DNA of 64,000 nucleotides from Roseicyclus marinus (lineage in GTDB: Bacteria > Pseudomonadota > Alphaproteobacteria > Rhodobacterales > Rhodobacteraceae), in assembly GCF_036322625.1 (NCBI RefSeq), contig NZ_AP027266.1, positions 1,367,001-1,431,000 on the forward strand, given 5' to 3'. This document shows positions 30,956 through 39,096 of the stretch, piece after piece. The first letter of the stretch is position 1. Each line of letters begins with the position of its first letter. The notes under the pieces were generated by a model. The model did not search any database. It was not told where the DNA came from and was given only the letters and a program-made list of their open reading frames with translations. The position numbers and the translations under genes are program-made.

Positions 30956-31603
30956 TCAGAAACCGAGCCAAGTCTTGATCAAGCTGGCCAGCGTCGCCCC
31001 CGCGACAAGCAGCGTCGCGATCCAGGCCGTGCCGAGCAGGCTGCCGAGAAGGACGAGGATGCCGTCGCGCTGCAACAGGCCCATGGCCACGATCACCACC
31101 GCGATCCCCGGCACGGTATTGGTGCCCGGCAAGGGCACGAGGATCGAGGCGCTGAAGACGACAAGCGCCACGCCCACAAGCTGGTCCATCGGGCGACGCG
31201 TGAACGCGGCAAGGCGCGGGCGGCTGAGCGCCTCGATCCGGCGGAGCCAGGGGCCCGCGCGCGTGGCCAGCGCCGAGAGGCTTGCCCCCGTGACGCGGCG
31301 CGCGCCGAGCTTTGCCGGCAGCCAGGGCGTGGAGCGCCCCATCAGGATCTGCGCCGAGACGAACATGAGCGGCAGGGCCACGATCTGCGGTACGCCATAG
31401 AGAAAGGGAATGCAGCAGGGCAGGGCCAGAACCAGCAGGAACAGGCCAAAGGCGCGTTCATGGAGCTGGGCGAGAATCCAGTCGAGCGTGACGCCGCCGC
31501 CGCCGGCCTCTTGCGCCAGCTGGTCGAGCCGTTCCGAGATGGTGGAGGGCGCGGCGGCGTCGGGCGTCATGTGCGCTGCCTCCTGCATCGGGTCGATGGT
31601 CAT
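30956..31603 (-). CDS. exoD: ExoD family exopolysaccharide-related membrane protein
   Basis: The 215-residue protein resembles ExoD, first described in Sinorhizobium as affecting exopolysaccharide production and alkali tolerance; the molecular function is unknown. A soluble N-terminus (ISERLDQLAQEAGGGGVTLDWILAQLHERAFGLFLLVL) precedes the family's CCIPFLYGVPQIVALPLMFVSAQ block and two C-terminal spans around VGVALVVFSASILVPLPGTNTVPG. GAGGAG lies 8 bases before the ATG complementary to 31601-31603. It precedes dsbB and is divergent from tRNA-Leu. Confidence 0.85.
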   Translation of the reverse strand: MTIDPMQEAAHMTPDAAAPSTISERLDQLAQEAGGGGVTLDWILAQLHERAFGLFLLVLALPCCIPFLYGVPQIVALPLMFVSAQILMGRSTPWLPAKLGARRVTGASLSALATRAGPWLRRIEALSRPRLAAFTRRPMDQLVGVALVVFSASILVPLPGTNTVPGIAVVIVAMGLLQRDGILVLLGSLLGTAWIATLLVAGATLASLIKTWLGF

Positions 31604-31801
31604 CGATGGAACTCCTCGTATCGGCCCGAAGCGTCGCCCGGTCGGCAGGCGGGATCCGCCGAATCCCCCCGCACCGGTAGCAAACCCCGCCAAGGGCCGC
31701 CAGACGACAGGGGCGCGCGCGCAAACACGCTTGTGTCAGCATGCACCGGCAAGGATTTGGGCTGGACGGACCCAAGGGACTTCGCTATCGCATCACGCGT
31801 T

Positions 31802-31885
31802 GCCCGAGTGGCGGAATGGTAGACGCAGCGGATTCAAAATCCGCCGCCGCAAGGCTTGTCGGTTCGAGTCCGACCTCGGGTACCA
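31802..31885 (+). tRNA. tRNA-Leu (CAA)
   Basis: This is a class II tRNA with a long variable arm. The acceptor GCCCGAG pairs with CTCGGGT (first pair G-U), the anticodon stem is GCGGA/TCCGC and the loop TTCAAAA gives anticodon CAA. The variable arm is CGCCGCAAGGCTTGT and the T-arm is CGGTTCGAGTCCG. CCA is encoded. It reads UUG. Confidence 0.95.
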
Positions 31886-32404
31886 TCGCCAAATCCCCGC
31901 CGATTTGCTCCAGTTTCCTTGGGGAAGCGCGACACCACGGTGTCGGGGCATGGGCGCGGCCCGGACCTTGGATCGCGCGGCCATGGGGCGCGGCAACATA
32001 TTGTTTCCCGAATCCGCAGGGCGCAGGCTTGCGCGCGGCCGCTTGGGCAGGGCGGTTGCCGCCCAGGGGCCAGACGCCGCGCATTGTGCGAAAATGATAT
32101 TGAGAACAAGGGGTTGTGAGCAGGCGGCTTGGTTGGTCCGCGGGGTGCTGTGCCCCATGTGCGGAGGGGGTGGTGCCTGGGCAAGGCGGGTGCGCCCCCC
32201 GAAAGTTTTCTCTTTCGAGAATCTCCCGATTGTCCGATACTTGCGCCGCGTCCGACTGGGGGGCGTTCCTTTTCTGGCCGGGGGCGGCCGTTCCACCTGC
32301 GCGTCGGCGCGGGGTTTTCGTGCGGGATATGCGGGCCGGGACACCGGGAGCATCGCCGCCGAGGCCCGGCGTGCGACCAAGCCCCAGAAACGGGAGAACG
32401 CGAT
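31886..32404. other. Long spacer between tRNA-Leu and the Hint-domain gene
   Basis: I see no gene in this 519-bp stretch. A frame on the plus strand is open from 32129 into the Hint gene, but its composition (Arg/Gly/Pro with scattered Cys) is not protein-like. The interval has a CGAAAG-N6-CTTTCG inverted repeat (32200-32217) and an AT-richer patch at 32085-32115 (GAAAATGATATTGAGAAC) that may hold a promoter. Confidence 0.5.
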
Positions 32405-33094
32405 ATGACCGTGGACATGACAGGCGTCGACGGGACCGGGACAGCCGCCCTGGGCGAGGCAGAGGCGCACAGCCTGCAGGGCGCGGGCGATGATCCGGTC
32501 TGTTTCACCCCCGGCACGCTGATCGCCACCCCCCGTGGCGAAGTGCCGGTCGAAACCCTGCGCGAGGGCGACAGGGTCATCACCCGCGACAACGGCATCC
32601 AGGAGATCCGCTGGGTCGGTCTGCGCAGGCTCGATCGCGCGGCGCTGGCCGATACCCCGGCCCTGCGGCCCGTCGTGCTGCGCAAGGGCAGTCTTGGCCA
32701 TGGTCTGCCGGACCGGGACATGGCCGTCTCGCCCCGGCATGGCATGCTCGTGACCCGCGCGTGGGGCGAGCCCGGTTTCGATGATCCCGAGGTGCTGGTT
32801 CCCGCCCTGCAGCTCTTGGGGCGGCCGGGCATCGTGCAGATGGATACGCTGCGCACGACCTATATCCATATCCTGTGCGACCGGCACGAACTGGTCCTGT
32901 CCAATGGCTGCTGGACCGAAAGCTTTCAGCCCGGTGCCGCCGCCCTGCGCAGGCTCGAGGTGCCGGCGCGCGCCGAGATGCTGGCGCGGTTTCCCGAACT
33001 GGCCACGCTCGATGGCCTGGGAGAGGCCGAGGGGGCTGAGCTGCGCCCCGCGCCCAGCGAAGACGCGGTCGCGCGGCTGCAGCAGCGGGCCTGA
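32405..33094 (+). CDS. Hint-domain (Hedgehog/intein-type) protein
   Basis: The 229-residue protein is a free-standing Hint_2-type domain of the kind abundant in Rhodobacteraceae. The likely self-cleavage cysteine heads CFTPGTLIATPRGEVPVETLREGDRVITRDNG, after 32 N-terminal residues that would be the cleaved-off or modified part. The block-B-like SPRHGMLV and the late NGCWTESFQPG motif are present, though the usual Arg after SPQH is Gly here. There is no visible signal peptide. In Rhodobacterales such domains are common at the ends of secreted Ca-binding proteins, and here none is attached. ATG 32405 has GGGAG about 8 bases upstream. Confidence 0.8.
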   Translation: MTVDMTGVDGTGTAALGEAEAHSLQGAGDDPVCFTPGTLIATPRGEVPVETLREGDRVITRDNGIQEIRWVGLRRLDRAALADTPALRPVVLRKGSLGHGLPDRDMAVSPRHGMLVTRAWGEPGFDDPEVLVPALQLLGRPGIVQMDTLRTTYIHILCDRHELVLSNGCWTESFQPGAAALRRLEVPARAEMLARFPELATLDGLGEAEGAELRPAPSEDAVARLQQRA

Positions 33095-33104
33095 TCGGGG
33101 CCTC

Positions 33105-33698
33105 TCAGCCGCCGCGCTTCGCGCGCCAGTCGGCCCAATCCCCGGGCGTATCCAGGTCGATGAGCGCCCTTTCGCCCTCGAGCGGCAGAAGATGCACGCG
33201 CGCCGCCGCCGCGCGCAGGATGTCGCGGGCCCCCATGTCGCCCCGGATCGCGGCAAGCTCGGGCACAAGATCGGCGGGGAAAAGCACCGGGTGACCGGGC
33301 CGCCCGTCCTGGCTTGCCGCGCGCAGGATCGCATCGGGGGCCTGCGCGCCGAGCGACAGCATCAGGTGCAGGTCGCTTGCCGTGATCTCGGGCATGTCGG
33401 CCAGAACCAGCAGGACCGGCCCGGTCACGCCCACGACACCGGCCCGGATCGAGGCGGCCATGCCGTCCTGGCCGGTTGCCTCCAGGATCTGCAGATCGAG
33501 CCCCTCGAGCGCCGCGCGCCGCGCCGCGTGATCCGCGCCCAGCACCACGCGCACCGGCACGCCCGTGCGCAGTGCGCGGCGCGCCATCATGCGCACGAGC
33601 GGCTCTCCGTCGATATTCTCCATCAGCTTGTCGCGGCCCTGCATCCGGCTCGACCGGCCTGCGGCAAGGAGGAGGATCGTGGCCTCGGCTGCGCTCAT
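33105..33698 (-). CDS. MobA-like nucleotidyltransferase (molybdenum cofactor cytidylyltransferase type)
   Basis: The 197-residue enzyme has the NTP-transferase signature LLLAAGRSSRMQGRDKLM and the metal-binding ADMPEI motif, with GHPVLFP and GDMGARDIL typical of MocA/CoxC-like proteins that attach CMP or GMP to molybdopterin. No molybdoenzyme genes are in the window, so the exact nucleotide and acceptor are unknown. AAGGAGG lies 9 bases before the ATG complementary to 33696-33698, and its first bases are the end of repeat copy B. It converges with the Hint gene, leaving 10 bp. Confidence 0.82.
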   Translation of the reverse strand: MSAAEATILLLAAGRSSRMQGRDKLMENIDGEPLVRMMARRALRTGVPVRVVLGADHAARRAALEGLDLQILEATGQDGMAASIRAGVVGVTGPVLLVLADMPEITASDLHLMLSLGAQAPDAILRAASQDGRPGHPVLFPADLVPELAAIRGDMGARDILRAAAARVHLLPLEGERALIDLDTPGDWADWRAKRGG

Positions 33699-33711
33699 CC
33701 CGATGATCCTC

Positions 33712-33800
33712 CTTCATCTTGGCCGGAAAACTCCGGGGGAACGGCCAAAGGCCGTGGGGGGCAGAGCCCCCCTTTCTCAAGATCACGGGCAGAGCTCCCC
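33712..33800 (-). repeat. GGGGGCTCTGCCC intergenic repeat, copy B
   Basis: On the minus strand the parts are GGGAGCTCTGCCCG, a TTGAGAAA spacer, GGGGGGCTCTGCCCCCC, the hairpin ACGGCC-TTT-GGCCGT, TCCCCCGGAGTTTTCCGG and CCAAGATGAAG. It begins directly after the stop of the dimethylglycine-dehydrogenase-like gene, and its GAAG end merges into the AAGGAGG ribosome site of the next gene. Confidence 0.88.
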
Positions 33801-36212
33801 TCACGCCCGCATGCGCGGATCGTCCCACAAGGGCGCCATGACCACGCGGGCCGGTCGCATCTCGCCCAATATCTCGATCTCGACCTCGAGGCCATCCGCG
33901 ATCCTGTCGGCGGGCAAGAAGCCGAACGCGGTCGACACCCCGGACCAATGCGCATAGCCGCCCGAGGTGCAAAAGCCCACGACCGCCCCGTCAAGCCAGA
34001 TCGGTTCATAGGCCACGACATCGGCATCGCGCGCCTCGACCACCATCTGCACGAGACGGCGGGCAGGCGGCGCGGCGCGCGCGGCCTCGGCCGCGGGCCG
34101 CCCGATGAAATCGACGGGTTTCCTCCAGGCGATGAACCGGTCGAGGCCGGTCTCGGCAGGGGTGTAATCGGGGGAGAATTCGCGCATCCACGACCCGAAG
34201 CCCCGGTCGAGCCGCAGGGACATCATCGCGCGCATGCCGAAGGGTTTGATCCCGAAGGCCTGCCCCTTGTCCCAGAGCGCCCGCCAGAGCGCGCGCTGTT
34301 CCATCGCGTCGACATAGATCTCGTAGCCCAGATCGCCGGTATAGCTGACGCGCTGGACGATGGCATCGCTGAGGCCCATGGTCAGGCGGCGGACATCCAT
34401 GAAGGCCATGTCGCCCACATCCTGCCGCGCGATGGCGGCCAGAAGATCGCGGGCGCGTGGGCCTGCGATCTGGAAGCCGGTGCGCGTGTCCGAGACATTG
34501 GCGATCTGCACATCGCCCTCGCGCCACTGGTCGAACCAGCGCAGGTGGTAATCCTGCGCGCCATAGCTGGCGGTGAGCTGGAATTCGGTCGGCGACAGGC
34601 AGGATATGGTGAAATCCCCCACGATCCGGCCCTTTTGCGACAGCATGGGCGAGAGCGAGAGCCGCCCCGGCGCAGGGATGCGGCCGGCCATGAGGCGGTC
34701 GAGCCAGGCGCGGGCATCGCGGCCCGTGACGCGGTATTTGCCGAAATTCTGCAATTCGTTGATGCCGACGCCTGTGCGCACCGCGCGAACCTCGCGCGCG
34801 GTGGCCTCCCAGGCGTTGGAGCGGCGGAAGCTGGGGGTCTCGTAGCGGGGTTCGTTTCCATCGGCGAAATAATTCACCACCTCCAGCCCGTATTGTTGCC
34901 CCCAAACCGCGCCCATGGCGTCGAACGTGTCATACATGGGCGTCGTGCGATGGGGGCGGGCGGCGGGTTTTTCCTCGTTCGGGTAGCTGACGGAAAAGCG
35001 CGTCTGGTAATTCTCGATCACCTTGGGCAGCGTGTAGCCCGGACCGATCCAGCGGCCGAAGCGGGCGACATCCATCGCCATCACGTCGCGTTCGCATTCG
35101 CCCTCGACCATCCATTGAGCCAGCATGAGGCCCACGCCGCCCCCTTGCGAAAAGCCCGCCATCACGCCGCAGGCCGACCAGTAGTTCCTGAGGCCCGGAA
35201 CGGGGCCGACCAGCGGGTTGCCGTCGGGGGCGAAAGTGAAGGGGCCGTGGATCACCGATTTCACGCCTGCGCGTTCCAGCACCGGAAAGCGCCTGTAGGC
35301 AAAGGCGATGCTGTCCTCGATCTTGTCGAAATCATCGGGCAAGAGCTCGTGCCCGAAATTCCAGGGCGTGCCGTCGACGGCCCAGGGGCGGCAGGGCTGT
35401 TCGTAGAAACCGATGCAGAGCCCGCGCCCCTCTTGCCTCAGGTAGCTTTCGCCCGCGGGGTCCATCACGTGGGGATGTTCGATCCCGTCGGCCAGAAGCG
35501 CCATGATCTCGGGCACTTCTTCGGTCACGATGTATTGGTGTTCCATCGGGTGGAGCGGCAGGACGCAGCCTGCCATGGCGCCCACTTCTCGCGCCCAGAG
35601 GCCTGCGGCATTGACCACGTGTTCGGCATGGATCGTGCCCTTGTCGGTCACGACATCCCAGGAGCCGTCGGGGCGGGGGTTGGTTTCGATCACCTTGGTA
35701 TGAAGCACGATCTCGGCACCGGCCATGCGCGCGGCCTTGGCATAGGCATGGGTCGTGCCCGAGGGGTCGAGATGGCCGTCGAGCGGGTCGTAGAGCGCGC
35801 CGAGGATGCCGTCGAGATTGGTGATGGGCGAGAGTTTGGCGATCTCCTCGGGGCCGAGGATGGCGGTTTCATTGCCCATGTGGCGATGCTTGGCGCGTTC
35901 GGCCTTGAGCATGTCGAAGCGTTCGGGCGTATCGGCGAGCGTCAGGCCGCCCACGTGATGCAGACCGCAAGACAGGCCCGTGATCGCCTCGAGTTCGCGG
36001 TAGAGGCGGATCGTGTAGCCCTGAAGGGCCGCCATGTTCGTGTCGCCGTTCAGCGTGTGAAAGCCGCCTGCCGCATGCCATGTCGAGCCGGAGGTCAGTT
36101 CCGAGCGTTCGAGCAGCATCACGTCGGTCCAGCCGAGCTTGGTCAGGTGATAGGCGACCGAGCAGCCGACAACGCCCCCCCCGATGATGCAGACGCGCGT
36201 TGTGGTCTTCAT
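33801..36212 (-). CDS. Dimethylglycine/sarcosine dehydrogenase-like flavoprotein with GcvT domains
   Basis: The 803-residue enzyme combines an N-terminal DAO-type FAD domain (VCIIGGGVVGCSVAYHL; the STWHAAGGFH segment holds the His that binds FAD covalently in the family) with C-terminal folate-binding GcvT-type domains (YRVTGRDARAWLDRLMAG, GYEIYVDAMEQRALWRAL, GFCTSGGYAHWSG). Relatives oxidatively demethylate dimethylglycine, sarcosine or similar N-methylated amines and pass the methyl group to tetrahydrofolate. The substrate is not certain from sequence, and no glycine-betaine pathway genes adjoin it. GGAGGCGG precedes the ATG complementary to 36210-36212. Confidence 0.88.
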   Translation of the reverse strand: MKTTTRVCIIGGGVVGCSVAYHLTKLGWTDVMLLERSELTSGSTWHAAGGFHTLNGDTNMAALQGYTIRLYRELEAITGLSCGLHHVGGLTLADTPERFDMLKAERAKHRHMGNETAILGPEEIAKLSPITNLDGILGALYDPLDGHLDPSGTTHAYAKAARMAGAEIVLHTKVIETNPRPDGSWDVVTDKGTIHAEHVVNAAGLWAREVGAMAGCVLPLHPMEHQYIVTEEVPEIMALLADGIEHPHVMDPAGESYLRQEGRGLCIGFYEQPCRPWAVDGTPWNFGHELLPDDFDKIEDSIAFAYRRFPVLERAGVKSVIHGPFTFAPDGNPLVGPVPGLRNYWSACGVMAGFSQGGGVGLMLAQWMVEGECERDVMAMDVARFGRWIGPGYTLPKVIENYQTRFSVSYPNEEKPAARPHRTTPMYDTFDAMGAVWGQQYGLEVVNYFADGNEPRYETPSFRRSNAWEATAREVRAVRTGVGINELQNFGKYRVTGRDARAWLDRLMAGRIPAPGRLSLSPMLSQKGRIVGDFTISCLSPTEFQLTASYGAQDYHLRWFDQWREGDVQIANVSDTRTGFQIAGPRARDLLAAIARQDVGDMAFMDVRRLTMGLSDAIVQRVSYTGDLGYEIYVDAMEQRALWRALWDKGQAFGIKPFGMRAMMSLRLDRGFGSWMREFSPDYTPAETGLDRFIAWRKPVDFIGRPAAEAARAAPPARRLVQMVVEARDADVVAYEPIWLDGAVVGFCTSGGYAHWSGVSTAFGFLPADRIADGLEVEIEILGEMRPARVVMAPLWDDPRMRA

Positions 36213-36313
36213 GTTCCGCCTCCGTTAGCCTTGTGCGGGCAAACTCGCGCGAGACCTGCGCGGCCCACTTGTCCAAAAGCGACATGCCCTGTCGCAGAGC
36301 GGAGGCTGCCCCG

Positions 36314-37573
36314 ATGTTCGCCACCTTCCTGCGCTGGCTACGCCAGCAATCGCGCCGCATCCATGTGCGGGTGATCCTTGTGGCGGTGATGGCGCTGGTC
36401 GCGCTGGGGGTGGCCACGGTGATCGGGCCGCTGATCCCGGAGGGATTCGGGGGCGTCGTGGGGGCGGGCGCGGTCGACGAGATCCTGCCGGTTCTGGCCA
36501 GTTCGATGCTGGCGGTCGTCACCTTTTCGCTCACGATCATGGTGACGGGATTCTCGCGGGCCGAGGCGCGGTGGACGCCGCGCAGTCACCGCCTGTTGCA
36601 GGAAGACAAGACCACGCATTCGGTGCTGGCGACCTTTCTGGGGGCGTTCCTCTACGCGCTGTTGGCGATGATCCTGCGCGCGGCCGACCTGTTCGGGGAG
36701 CGGGAGCTGGTGGTGTTGTTCTTCACCACGGTGGGGGTGGCGCTGTGGATCGTGGTGACGATCATCCGCTGGATCATCCATCTCGATCGCTACGGGAGCC
36801 TTGAATATACCGCCGATCTGCTGGAGGCGCGCGCGCGGCAGGCGCTGGAGGCGCTGGCGCGGCGACCGGCGCAGGGCGCCCGCGTGATGGAGGCGGGAAC
36901 ACGCCCGCCCAAGGGCGGGGTCGCGGTCACGGCAAGGCGCGCGGGCCATGTCACGCAGGTCTTCGAAGCGGCCCTGCAGGACAGCGCCAGTTTTCTGGGA
37001 GCCGAGATTTTCGTGGTGCAGCCTGTCGGGTCCTTTGTCCAGCCGGGCGAGGTGCTGGCCCGGGTGATCGGGGGCAAGCCTGCGGGCGAGGAGGTTCTGG
37101 CCGCGATCCGCGCCGCGATCCCGGTGGGGGGCGCGCGGACCTTCGAGATGGACCCGGTCCATGCGGTGGCGAGCCTGGCCGAGGTGGGGGTGCGCGCGCT
37201 GTCGCCGGGGGTGAACGACCCCAATACGGGGGTGGATGTGACCTATCGGCTGGGCCGCGTGATGGGGTCCTTGGCGCTGGAGCCCGAGGGCGGGCCGCGC
37301 TGCGCGCGGGTCTGGATGCTGCCGGTCGATCGCGCGCGGCTGTTCGAGGTCGGGTTCGGGGCGCTGGCGCGTTATGCGGGACATGCGCTCGAGGTGCACC
37401 TGGCGGTGCAGGATGCGCTGGCATCGCTCACGCGGCTCGGCGATGGGGGGCTGGCCGACGAGGCGCGCAAGGCTGCCGCCGATCATGCGCGCCGCGCCAT
37501 GGCGGCGCTGACGGACGAGGCCGATCGCGCGCGGTTTCAGGCCGCCTGTCTCAGCCCAGTTTCCGGACCTTGA
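36314..37573 (+). CDS. DUF2254 family membrane protein
   Basis: The 419-residue product is a DUF2254 protein of unknown function. The N-terminal third has four hydrophobic segments: VILVAVMALVALGVATVIGP, LASSMLAVVTFSLTIMVTGF, LATFLGAFLYALLAMILRA and VVLFFTTVGVALWIVVTIIR. The rest is a cytoplasmic domain with the family motifs FVQPGEVLARV and VRALSPGVNDPNTGVDVTYRL. GGAGG at 36301 sits 8 bases before ATG 36314. Its last 23 bp overlap the end of the convergent corC-like gene. Confidence 0.85.
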   Translation: MFATFLRWLRQQSRRIHVRVILVAVMALVALGVATVIGPLIPEGFGGVVGAGAVDEILPVLASSMLAVVTFSLTIMVTGFSRAEARWTPRSHRLLQEDKTTHSVLATFLGAFLYALLAMILRAADLFGERELVVLFFTTVGVALWIVVTIIRWIIHLDRYGSLEYTADLLEARARQALEALARRPAQGARVMEAGTRPPKGGVAVTARRAGHVTQVFEAALQDSASFLGAEIFVVQPVGSFVQPGEVLARVIGGKPAGEEVLAAIRAAIPVGGARTFEMDPVHAVASLAEVGVRALSPGVNDPNTGVDVTYRLGRVMGSLALEPEGGPRCARVWMLPVDRARLFEVGFGALARYAGHALEVHLAVQDALASLTRLGDGGLADEARKAAADHARRAMAALTDEADRARFQAACLSPVSGP

Positions 37574-38882
37574 GCCGGGTCAGGCGGTTGCGGTCGCGTT
37601 CGGCCACCTCGAAGCGGAAGCCGTGGAAGCTGAAGCATTGGCCGACCACGGGGATGGATTGCGCCTCGTGGATGACGAGGCCCGCGACGGTATTGGCCTC
37701 GTCATCGGGGAGCGAAAAATCGGTGGCGCGGTTGAAATCGCGGATCGTCATCGCCCCGTCGATCACGAAATTCCCGTCCGGTCCCGGCGCGAGGACGGGG
37801 GTTTCGGCCACGTCGAATTCATCGGTGATCTCGCCCACGATTTCCTCGAGGATATCCTCGAGCGTGATGAGGCCGCGCAGCGCGCCATATTCGTCGATCA
37901 CGAGGGCGAAATGGGTGTGGCGCTTGAGGAACTGGCGCAGCTGGTCGTCGAGGGTCGTGGTTTCGGGGATGAAATAGGGTTTCACCGCCACATCCATGAT
38001 CTTGAAGCCCTGCAGCCCCGGCGCATTGTCGCCGCGCGTGAGCCGGTCGACGGCGCGCAACAGGTCCTTGGCATGGATGACGCCGATCACGTTCTCGGGT
38101 TCGCCCCGGTAGACGGGCAGGCGGGTATGGGAGGATTGCAGCGCCTGGGAGAGGATTTCCTCGGGGTCGGCATCGGCATCGATCATCTCGATCCCGGAGC
38201 GATGGAGCATGATTTCCTCGACCGTGCGTTCATGCAGGTCGAGCGCGCCGAGAAGCCTGTCGCGCTGTTCCTTTTCTACCGTGCCTTCCTGGTGGCCGAG
38301 CGACAGCGCGCCCATGATCTCTTCGTGGACGGAGAGCATGTTGGCGGAGGCGTCGATGCGCACGCCGAAGAGCCGCAAGACGCCGCGCACCACGATGCGC
38401 ACGAGGCTGACCACGGGGGCCATGATGGCGATGACAAGGCCGATGGGGCGCGCGATGCGGGACGCGGTGCGTTCGGGATCGTTGATCGCATAGGTCTTGG
38501 GCAGGACCTCGGCGAAGATGAGGACGAGGGCCGTCATCACCAGCGTCGCCGCCGCGATGCCGCCTTCGCCCAGAAGGGCGGTGAAAAGGGCGGTCGCAAG
38601 CGAGGTGGCGAGGATGTTGACGAGGTTGTTGCCCAGGAGGATGCCGCCGATCAGGCGTTCGTTGTCCTCCTTGAGGGTGAGGGCGCGCTCCGCCCCCTTG
38701 GCACCCGGCTCGTCGCGGTCGGCCATCGAGCGCAGCTTGCCGCGCGAGGCCGCGGTGAGCGCGGTTTCCGAGCCCGAGAAGAAGCCCGAGCACAAGAGGA
38801 GGAAGAGGATCACGGCGGCGGTGATCCAGGTGCCGGGATCGGCAAGGGCGGAGACGCTGTCGGTCAGGGGTGTGGGGTCCAT
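37551..38882 (-). CDS. CorC/HlyC family transporter with CNNM (DUF21), CBS pair and CorC_HlyC domains
   Basis: The 443-residue protein has an N-terminal DUF21/CNNM membrane domain with four hydrophobic segments (FLLLCSGFFSGSETALTAAS is the family signature), two CBS domains (around IMLHRSGIEMIDADADPEEIL and KRHTHFALVIDEYGALRGLITLEDILEEIVGEI) and a C-terminal CorC_HlyC transporter-associated domain. The family is linked to Mg2+/Co2+ efflux. The start is complementary to 38880-38882. It is downstream of xerD on the same strand, separated by repeat copy C. Its 3' end overlaps the convergent DUF2254 gene by 23 bp. Confidence 0.92.
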   Translation of the reverse strand: MDPTPLTDSVSALADPGTWITAAVILFLLLCSGFFSGSETALTAASRGKLRSMADRDEPGAKGAERALTLKEDNERLIGGILLGNNLVNILATSLATALFTALLGEGGIAAATLVMTALVLIFAEVLPKTYAINDPERTASRIARPIGLVIAIMAPVVSLVRIVVRGVLRLFGVRIDASANMLSVHEEIMGALSLGHQEGTVEKEQRDRLLGALDLHERTVEEIMLHRSGIEMIDADADPEEILSQALQSSHTRLPVYRGEPENVIGVIHAKDLLRAVDRLTRGDNAPGLQGFKIMDVAVKPYFIPETTTLDDQLRQFLKRHTHFALVIDEYGALRGLITLEDILEEIVGEITDEFDVAETPVLAPGPDGNFVIDGAMTIRDFNRATDFSLPDDEANTVAGLVIHEAQSIPVVGQCFSFHGFRFEVAERDRNRLTRLKVRKLG

Positions 38883-38978
38883 GGCGTGGTTATGGGGTGC
38901 GGCGGGGCTTGTCGCAAGATGGGCAGATGCGGTGGCGGTGGAGATGTTGCAGGGGGTGCTGGTCGTTTGTTTTGAAGA

Positions 38979-39066
38979 GGGGGCTCTGCCCGATTGTTTT
39001 TGAGAGGGGGGCTCTGCCCCCCATGGCCTTTGGCCATTCCCCCCGGAGTTTTCCGGCCAAGATGAA
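38979..39066 (+). repeat. GGGGGCTCTGCCC intergenic repeat, copy C
   Basis: The order is GGGGGCTCTGCCCG, a TTGAGAG spacer, GGGGGGCTCTGCCCCCC, the hairpin ATGGCC-TTT-GGCCAT, TCCCCCCGGAGTTTTCCGG and CCAAGATGAAG. It is nearly identical to copy B in its last 50 bases. It lies between xerD and the corC-like gene. Confidence 0.88.
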
Positions 39067-39096
39067 GGGGCGGGGCGCGTTAACCTTGATGAAGGG

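Noticed and set aside
31793-33334. 513-codon minus-strand frame spanning tRNA-Leu, the spacer and the Hint gene
   Set aside because: It runs through a tRNA gene and antisense to a recognised Hint protein, and its sequence lacks domain features.
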